This document shows positions 1 to 4,937 of a stretch of 8,860 nt of DNA, one piece after another. Made by a program: the position numbers and the translations under genes. Each line of letters starts with the position of its first letter. The first letter of the stretch is position 1. The notes below the pieces were generated by a model. It was not told the origin of the DNA and ran no database searches. It saw only the letters and a program-made list of their open reading frames with translations. The stretch comes from CAKZRD01 sp038886595 (GTDB taxonomy: Archaea > Nanobdellota > Nanobdellia > Pacearchaeales > GW2011-AR1): positions 1 to 8,860 of the forward strand of contig JAWALV010000021.1 of NCBI GenBank assembly GCA_038886595.1, in the 5' to 3' direction.

Positions 1-128
1 AAATTTAATCTCTCTTCATTTTTACCTCTTTTCTCTCTCGGTATAGAAAGAGCAAAATTCAAAATAAAAAATATAATTATAATAAAAAAAGCAGTTCTAA
101 TAAATTCTTTAATTTTATTGCTTTTCAT
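1..128 (-). CDS. Partial membrane-anchored protein, N-terminus only
   Basis: An open frame starts at ATG 128-126, overlaps the last 14 bases of the dCMP deaminase gene in another frame, and stays open to the left edge, giving 42 visible residues. The peptide has a basic head (MKSNKIKEFIRTA), one strongly hydrophobic stretch of about 17 residues (FFIIIIFFILNFALSIP), then a charged stretch (REKRGKNEER). This looks like a signal anchor or uncleaved signal peptide with the rest outside, or a small one-pass membrane protein. I do not recognise the family. The overlap suggests co-transcription with the deoxynucleotide operon, but there is no clear SD sequence and the frame is short. It could be chance in AT-rich DNA, where T-rich codons readily mimic a membrane segment. 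Confidence 0.5.
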   Translation of the reverse strand, partial: MKSNKIKEFIRTAFFIIIIFFILNFALSIPREKRGKNEERLN

Positions 129-1176
129 ACTTTTCAACTTCTTCATCAAAATAAACTAATTCTACTCCAGCTCTTTCAAACATTTCCTCGCTTTCTTTTG
201 CTGTATGGTATTTTTTCTCACAGACAACCCTTTTTATTCCGCAATTAATTATAAGCATGGCACAAGTCCTGCATGGAGTCATTTTACAGTATAAAGTCGC
301 ACCATCAATAGAAACACCGAGCTTCGCAGCCTGACAAATAGCATTTTGCTCTGCATGAACAGTCCTCATACAATGAGTTGTAACACTTCCATCGTCGTGT
401 ATAACTTTTTTAAATAAATGACCAACTTCATCGCAATGAGGAAATCCTTTCGGCGAACCAACATAACCTGTAACAAGAATTCTATTGTCTTTAGCAATCA
501 CGCAACCGCTTCTTCCCCTATCACATGTCGCTCTCTTCGCTATTGCCCTACAAACATCCATAAAATATTCGTCCCATGAAGGCCTCTTATAATCGTTAAT
601 TCCCTCGCCTTTATTTACAGAACTCTCTTTTGAAATTTCTTTTAGTAAGATATACTCAACTTTCGTCTTTAATGTTTCTAAAGTGGAATCATTATAAATT
701 AAATAATCAGAATTTTCAAGGCATTTATCTACTTGTTGTCCGCTCTCTCCCTTTCCCCTTCTGTCGCTTTCTTCTAAAAGTTTAAATTCTTCAATAGTCT
801 TAGGATCGCTTTCTCTTTTTCTTGATAAAATTCTTTCAAATCTTTTTTCAATAGGTGCGTCAACACCTAAAACAATACCGCCCGCTTTTTTTATTTCTTG
901 AATTTCTCCAAGATTCCTAATTCCATCAATAACAACATCTTTTTTGTCTTTTGCTTTTTCTAAACATCTTCTCACTAATTCTCCTCTTCCAAATTTTTCT
1001 CTTATCTCATTTCCTATATCTTGCAAATCTTTTACAGAATAATTTGTTAAACCTCTTTTTATTGCCTCTTCTCTTACCAAATCAGAAGTTGATAAATAAA
1101 AAAATCCTTTTTCTCTTAAAATTTCAGCCACAACGCTCTTTCCAGATGCTTTTGTTCCTGTTAGGCCTATTATCAT
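115..1176 (-). CDS. P-loop kinase-like / dCMP deaminase fusion protein
   Basis: A 353-residue two-domain protein. Residues 1-180 form a P-loop NTPase of the dephospho-CoA-kinase-like UPF0200 type: Walker A GTKASGKS at 7-14, a DGIRN motif at 84-88, and a lid-like segment ESDPKTIEEF near 122-131. Residues 198-350 form a zinc-dependent deoxycytidylate deaminase: HAE at 274-276 (zinc-binding His, catalytic Glu) and the zinc cysteines C302 and C305 in TPCRTC. The deaminase converts dCMP to dUMP, the substrate of thymidylate synthase. The role of the P-loop half is unknown; nucleotide sensing or nucleoside/nucleotide phosphorylation are possible. Yeast Dcd1 and the anti-phage AvcD proteins also pair a P-loop domain with a dCMP deaminase. 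Housekeeping use is more likely here because it ends an nrd operon. Its ATG overlaps the nrdG stop as ATGA (1173-1176). Both active sites look intact. Confidence 0.92.
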   Translation of the reverse strand: MIIGLTGTKASGKSVVAEILREKGFFYLSTSDLVREEAIKRGLTNYSVKDLQDIGNEIREKFGRGELVRRCLEKAKDKKDVVIDGIRNLGEIQEIKKAGGIVLGVDAPIEKRFERILSRKRESDPKTIEEFKLLEESDRRGKGESGQQVDKCLENSDYLIYNDSTLETLKTKVEYILLKEISKESSVNKGEGINDYKRPSWDEYFMDVCRAIAKRATCDRGRSGCVIAKDNRILVTGYVGSPKGFPHCDEVGHLFKKVIHDDGSVTTHCMRTVHAEQNAICQAAKLGVSIDGATLYCKMTPCRTCAMLIINCGIKRVVCEKKYHTAKESEEMFERAGVELVYFDEEVEKYEKQ

Positions 1177-1880
1177 ATTCTTATTAAAATTTCCTCACAA
1201 ATTTTTTTCTTTTCTAACGAATCTTTTATCTTATTTAAATAAATTTCTGTTGTGTTTTTTTCATTTTTAAAATCTTCATCAATAAACTTTCCCTCATTTT
1301 TGAAGCCTTGCAAGCAAAACCTCTTTATTTTTTTTCCTATAACCTTGTAAATCCATTCAACTTCTTCTAAAACTTTTTTCTCGTCGTGAAATTTTTCTAA
1401 AATCGTTGTTCTAAACTCATATTCATTAAAAGAAGAAATTATTTTCATACTTTCCTCAACTTTCTCCAAATCAGCTGTTGCATTTGTTATTTTTTCATAA
1501 TCTTCTTTTCTTCCTTTTATGTCCATGGAAATATAATCAATCAATTTCTTATCAATTAAATTTTTTAGTTTCTCGGGAAAACTTCCGTTTGTGTCAATTT
1601 TTATAGAATAGCCAAGATTTTTTATTTTTCTTAAAAAATTTTCTTCCAAGGAAAGCAAAGGTTCCCCACCTGTTAAACAAACTCCTTCTAATTGGCCTTT
1701 TCTTTTTTCCAAAAAATCAAAAATTTCTTTTTCATTTAAATCAGGACTTTTTTCTTCAATAACCAATTCCGGATTATAACAAAAGCCGCAGCGAAAATTA
1801 CAACCGAAGAAGAAAATTGTACAGGCTATTTTTCCCGGATAATCAACTAATGTAGTTTTCTGTATATATTTTATTTTCAT
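1173..1880 (-). CDS. nrdG: Anaerobic ribonucleotide reductase activating protein NrdG (radical SAM)
   Basis: A 235-residue radical-SAM enzyme that uses a 4Fe-4S cluster and S-adenosylmethionine to make the glycyl radical of class III ribonucleotide reductase. The cluster motif is C27-x3-C31-x2-C34 (GCNFRCGFC), preceded by QKTTLVDYPGKIACTIFF, the typical start of the NrdG2 subfamily found in archaea and many anaerobes. LTGGEP near residues 69-74 is the SAM-binding GGEP motif. The gene begins 4 bases after the stop of the 40-codon glycyl-radical gene (1885-2007), which is its expected substrate, and lies two genes after the main nrdD. Its stop overlaps the next start (ATGA). There is no good SD sequence before its ATG, so translation is probably coupled to the upstream gene. 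Length and motifs fit a complete, active enzyme. Confidence 0.95.
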   Translation of the reverse strand: MKIKYIQKTTLVDYPGKIACTIFFFGCNFRCGFCYNPELVIEEKSPDLNEKEIFDFLEKRKGQLEGVCLTGGEPLLSLEENFLRKIKNLGYSIKIDTNGSFPEKLKNLIDKKLIDYISMDIKGRKEDYEKITNATADLEKVEESMKIISSFNEYEFRTTILEKFHDEKKVLEEVEWIYKVIGKKIKRFCLQGFKNEGKFIDEDFKNEKNTTEIYLNKIKDSLEKKKICEEILIRI

Positions 1881-1884
1881 TTCT

Positions 1885-2007
1885 TTAGTTTATTTTAAAT
1901 TTAGCTCTATCAAAAAATTCTTCTTTTTTTCCTTCATTCCACTGCTGTATCGGCCTTATGTAGCCACAAATTCTCGAATAAACTTCGCATTTTGTTCTTT
2001 TTTTCAT
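1885..2007 (-). CDS. Separate glycyl-radical domain of class III RNR (split NrdD C-terminus), 40 aa
   Basis: A 40-residue ORF starting at ATG 2007-2005. Its core reads CEVYSRICGYIRPIQQWNEG followed by KKEEF, the C-terminal radical loop of NrdD (family pattern EVYSR-x-x-GY-x-RP-x-x-x-WN-x-GK-x-EEF). G15 in RICGY is the expected glycyl-radical residue. The upstream nrdD gene ends just after its zinc site and lacks this segment, so the reductase appears to be encoded as two polypeptides. The ORF is in a different frame from nrdD. It begins 11 bases after the nrdD stop, behind a near-perfect SD sequence, and ends 4 bases before nrdG. Independent translation therefore looks genuine rather than a remnant of a frameshift. 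By analogy, GrcA/YfiD is a small glycyl-radical spare part for pyruvate formate-lyase. That the peptide docks onto NrdD is inference. Confidence 0.88.
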   Translation of the reverse strand: MKKRTKCEVYSRICGYIRPIQQWNEGKKEEFFDRAKFKIN

Positions 2008-2010
2008 TTG

Positions 2011-2020
2011 CACCTCCTTT
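2011..2020 (-). promoter_or_regulatory. Strong Shine-Dalgarno site for the 40-aa glycyl-radical peptide
   Basis: The minus strand reads AAAGGAGGTG, an uninterrupted 10-base complement to the usual 3' end of 16S rRNA. Five bases separate GGAGG from the ATG at 2007. The site overlaps the nrdD stop codon (2021-2019), so terminating ribosomes could re-initiate. It is by far the best SD sequence in the window and decides the start of the small gene. Confidence 0.85.
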
Positions 2021-4058
2021 ATGAATTATTTAGTTCAAAAGGTTCTCCTTCATGATAATCATTTTCTAAATCACACTTAGGACAATATTCGTGCTCTCCT
2101 TCAATATAACCATGTATTGGGCAAATCGAAAAGCTAGGAGTTAAAGTAAAATAAGGTAAGCGATAATTTTGGCAAACTTTTCTTACAATTTTTTTAGCAG
2201 CTTCTCCAGAAATTTTCTCACCTAAAAAAGCATGAAAAACAGTTCCTCCAGTATACTTGCATTGAAGTTCATCCTGCAAATCAAGAGCTTCAAATAAGTC
2301 ATCAGTATAATTAACAGGCAATTGAGTAGAATTTGTATAGTATGGAGCAGCGTTTCTTTCTCTTACTGCTTCTTCATTAGCAACAATTATTTTTCCAAAT
2401 CTTTTTTTATCTATTCGCGCAAAACGATAAGTTGCCCCTTCTCCAGGGGTTGCTTCTAAATTGTAAATGTTTCCCGTTTCTTTTTGATATTCTTGTAATT
2501 TTTCTCTCATAAAATCTAAAACCTTTAAAGCAAATTTTCTTCCTTTTTCAGTCGCAATATTCTCACCGGGCATAAAATTTATTATTGCTTCATTCATTCC
2601 AAGCAAACCTATCGTAGAAAAATGATTTTTCCAATATTGACCAAATCTCTGTTTTACTTGTCTTAAATAAAATTTGCAATAAGGATAAAGACTTTGTTCA
2701 GTTAATCTTTCAATTGTTTTTCTTTTAATTTCTAAACTTTCTTTAGCTAGTTCCATTAATTGTTCAACTCTTTTTAGGAAATCTTCTTCATTCGAAGATA
2801 AAAAACCAATCCTTGCCATGTTTATAGTTACAACTCCAATACTTCCTGTTTGGGGATTTGCTCCAAATAACCCGCCGCCTCTTTTTCTTAATTCAGTTTG
2901 GTCTAAACGCAATCTACAACACATTGAACGAGCATCTTCTGGCTTCATATCGGAATTTATAAAGTTTGAAAAATAAGGAATTCCATATTTTGCAGTCATT
3001 TCCCATATTGGTTTATAATCTTCATTGTCCCAATCAAAATCTTTTGTTATGTTGTATGTCGGAATAGGAAAGGTAAAAACCCTGCCGTTTGCGTCTCCCT
3101 CAATCATTATCTCCGCAAAAGCTTTATTTATCATTTTCATTTCTTCTTCAAATTCTTTGTAATTTTCTTTTTGAGGAATTCCGCCTATAACTACTGGCTC
3201 ATCTTTCATATATTCAGGAACCTTTAAATCGAGAGTAATATTTGTAAAGGGCGTTTGAAAGCCTACTCTCGTCGGTACAGCCAAATTAAAAACAAATTCC
3301 TGCATTGCTTGTTTTACTCCTTTATAGTCAAGTTTGTCATATTTAACAAGAGGGGCCAAGAGAGTGTCAAAATTTGAAAATGCCTGCGCTCCAGCAGTTT
3401 CTCCTTGCAAAGTATAAAAAAAATTAACAATTTGCATTAAAGCTGTTCTTAAATGCTTAGCTGGCTTTGAAGAAACTTTTCCTTTAACTCCTGTAAAACC
3501 AACTGTTAATAAATCTTTTAAATCCCAACCAACACAATATGCCCCAAGTGTTCCCAAGTCATGAATATGAACATCTCCTTCCTCGTGAATTTTTCTTATT
3601 GCTTCAGGATATATTCTTCTTAACCAATAATTTTGTATGATTTTTGTTGCTATGTAATTATTTAATCCTTGTAAAGAATATCCCATATTAGAGTTTTCTT
3701 TTACCATCCAGTCATTCATGCCTATATAGTCCTCTACTGCCTCAATAGTATCAAAAAGCCCTTTAACATATCTTAATTCCTCTCTTGATTTTCTATACAA
3801 AATGTAAGCTTTAGCTGTTTGATCATGACCTCCTTTTATTAAAGTTTCTTCTACAATATCTTGAACATCTTCTACACCCGGAATTCCATTTTCGCCAAAT
3901 CTTTCATGAATCTTTTTTACAACTTCGTCTGCAATTTTTTGAGCTCTTTCTCTGTCATCTCCACCGACGGCACGAACAGCGGCCCAAATTGCATTAAAAA
4001 TTTTATCTGGATTAAATTGTACAATTGTCCCATCTCTTTTTCTTATTTTAGTTACCAC
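2019..4058 (-). CDS. nrdD: Anaerobic (class III) ribonucleoside-triphosphate reductase, large part, without radical loop
   Basis: A 679-residue catalytic subunit of oxygen-sensitive ribonucleotide reductase, which reduces ribonucleotides by a glycyl/thiyl radical mechanism. Residues 3-95 are an ATP-cone allosteric domain (KIRKRDGTIVQFNPDKI to AKAYILYRKSREE). The barrel follows, with conserved C175 (AYCVGWDL) and C380-C381 (SMCCRLRLD), and GGGLFGANPQTGSIGVVTIN near 394-413. The C-terminal metal site is C646-x2-H649 and C659-x2-C662. The protein stops 17 residues later in an acidic tail, before the EVYSR-x-x-GY glycyl-radical segment that family members carry on the same chain; that segment is the next gene (1885-2007). 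The start is GTG at 4058, one base after the stop of the preceding gene, with AGAGG 9 bases upstream. It is probably inactive alone and needs the 40-aa peptide and NrdG. Confidence 0.95.
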   Translation of the reverse strand: MVTKIRKRDGTIVQFNPDKIFNAIWAAVRAVGGDDRERAQKIADEVVKKIHERFGENGIPGVEDVQDIVEETLIKGGHDQTAKAYILYRKSREELRYVKGLFDTIEAVEDYIGMNDWMVKENSNMGYSLQGLNNYIATKIIQNYWLRRIYPEAIRKIHEEGDVHIHDLGTLGAYCVGWDLKDLLTVGFTGVKGKVSSKPAKHLRTALMQIVNFFYTLQGETAGAQAFSNFDTLLAPLVKYDKLDYKGVKQAMQEFVFNLAVPTRVGFQTPFTNITLDLKVPEYMKDEPVVIGGIPQKENYKEFEEEMKMINKAFAEIMIEGDANGRVFTFPIPTYNITKDFDWDNEDYKPIWEMTAKYGIPYFSNFINSDMKPEDARSMCCRLRLDQTELRKRGGGLFGANPQTGSIGVVTINMARIGFLSSNEEDFLKRVEQLMELAKESLEIKRKTIERLTEQSLYPYCKFYLRQVKQRFGQYWKNHFSTIGLLGMNEAIINFMPGENIATEKGRKFALKVLDFMREKLQEYQKETGNIYNLEATPGEGATYRFARIDKKRFGKIIVANEEAVRERNAAPYYTNSTQLPVNYTDDLFEALDLQDELQCKYTGGTVFHAFLGEKISGEAAKKIVRKVCQNYRLPYFTLTPSFSICPIHGYIEGEHEYCPKCDLENDYHEGEPFELNNS

Positions 4059-4059
4059 T

Positions 4060-4491
4060 TTATTTTTCCTCTAATTTATTTTCCAAATTACCTGAATTTT
4101 TTATTCCAACTTCTTCTTGTTCTTCTTCTGTCAAATAATTTTTTCCTAACCACCTAAAAATATAATCAACTATGGAAGAAGCTATAGGAATATCTTGATT
4201 TTGTGTATAGCCGTGAGGTTCAAATCTTGTATGAGAAAACTTTCTTACAAGTTCTTTTAAAGGGACGCCATATTGTAAATTCAAAGAAAGAGAAATTCCT
4301 AAGGCATCCATTAAACCACCAAGAGTGCTTCCTTCTTTTGCCATTTTTATAAAAATTTCGCCCGGCTTTCCATCATCGTAAAATCCAACAGTTATATAAC
4401 CCTCATGGCCGGCAATATCAAATTTATGAGTTACTGAACATCTTGTTGTTGACAATTTTTTTCTTTGAGGAATATATTCTTCCAAACTCAT
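4060..4491 (-). CDS. Stand-alone NrdJ C-terminal module (NrdJb / TSCPD-family-like)
   Basis: A 143-residue protein matching the C-terminal accessory domain of large vitamin-B12-dependent ribonucleotide reductases (Pfam TSCPD family). Recognisable blocks are RCSVTHKF (17-24), GHEGYITVGFYDDGKPGEIF (28-47), KEGSTLGGLMDALG (52-65), QYGVPLKELV, and RFEPHGYTQNQDIPIASSIV continuing DYIFRWL. In many bacteria this is the tail of NrdJ; in Pseudomonas aeruginosa it lies on a separate gene, nrdJb, next to nrdJa. Here it is encoded apart, two genes after an NrdJ of the monomeric RTPR type that normally lacks such a tail. It has a single cysteine (C18), so it cannot by itself supply a reducing dithiol pair. 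The literal TSCPD motif is absent. Its ATG overlaps the nrdR stop (ATGA, 4488-4491). The function is unproven; an accessory or regulatory subunit of either reductase is plausible. Confidence 0.85.
   Translation of the reverse strand: MSLEEYIPQRKKLSTTRCSVTHKFDIAGHEGYITVGFYDDGKPGEIFIKMAKEGSTLGGLMDALGISLSLNLQYGVPLKELVRKFSHTRFEPHGYTQNQDIPIASSIVDYIFRWLGKNYLTEEEQEEVGIKNSGNLENKLEEK
4068..4072 (-). promoter_or_regulatory. Ribosome binding site supporting the nrdD GTG start
   Basis: AGAGG on the minus strand lies 9 bases before GTG 4058, inside the last codons of the NrdJb-like gene. It supports GTG as the nrdD start. The ATP-cone begins at once after this codon, as expected for the family. Confidence 0.55.
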
Positions 4492-4937
4492 TTTTTTGCA
4501 GATAAATTTTTTAGTTCTTCTTTAAAATCATCAATATCTGCAAACTCTCTATAAACAGAAGCAAATCTAATATAAGCAACTTTATCAACTTTTTTTAATT
4601 TATCCATAACTATTTCCCCAATATTCTTAGATTCTATTTCTTTTCCATTTGTAATCTTATAGATTTTTGATTCTGTCTCGGAAATTATTTTTTCAATTTG
4701 TTCGGAACTTATAGCTCTTTTTTCGCATGCTTTTTCAATACCTTTTCTGATTTTTTCTATATCAAAAGGTTGTCTTGAACCATCTTTTTTTATAACTTTT
4801 AAATCTAATATAACTCTTTCATAAGTGGTAAATCTTCTTTGACATTTTAAACACTCTCTTCTTCTTCTAGTTACACTATCAACATCTCTTTTATCAACAA
4901 CTTTTGTTTCTTTAAATTGACAAAAAGGACATCTCAT
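4488..4937 (-). CDS. nrdR: Transcriptional repressor NrdR
   Basis: A 149-residue regulator of ribonucleotide reductase genes, close to the usual length of about 150. Residues 1-40 form the DNA-binding zinc ribbon: C3-x2-C6 (CPFC) and C29-x2-C32 (CLKC), with the family-typical RRRRECLKCQRRFTTYERV. Residues 46-138 form an ATP-cone that senses ATP/dATP (VIKKDGSRQPFDIEKIRKGI to VAYIRFASVYREFADIDDF). In bacteria NrdR represses nrd operons by binding paired boxes when dATP is high. Two such boxes lie before and over the start of nrdJ, the first gene of this operon, so autoregulation of the whole operon is expected. The gene overlaps nrdJ (ATGA, 4934-4937) and the next gene (ATGA). NrdR is mainly bacterial, so its presence in an archaeal-looking context hints at old lateral acquisition (inference). 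Confidence 0.96.
   Translation of the reverse strand: MRCPFCQFKETKVVDKRDVDSVTRRRRECLKCQRRFTTYERVILDLKVIKKDGSRQPFDIEKIRKGIEKACEKRAISSEQIEKIISETESKIYKITNGKEIESKNIGEIVMDKLKKVDKVAYIRFASVYREFADIDDFKEELKNLSAKK

Noticed and set aside
115..1176. Anti-phage AvcD-type defence deaminase
   Set aside because: The domain order is similar, but the protein is smaller than I recall for AvcD, no associated small RNA or toxin-like partner is visible, and the gene is embedded in a dNTP operon. A housekeeping role is simpler.
951..1187. Plus-strand ORF of 78 codons
   Set aside because: It is antisense to nrdG and the deaminase fusion, is Leu/Phe-rich as expected from the complement of Lys/Glu-rich codons, and has no recognisable motif.
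2019..2028. Sequencing or assembly frameshift as the cause of the NrdD split
   Set aside because: A single indel could fuse the two frames only if placed within about four bases (2022-2025), since each frame has its own stop beside that spot. No homopolymer lies there, and the small gene has its own ATG, ideal SD sequence and spacing. Raw reads could still overturn this.
3861..4157. Plus-strand ORF of 98 codons
   Set aside because: It is antisense to the conserved ATP-cone of nrdD and the end of the NrdJb-like gene; its composition is that of a shadow frame.
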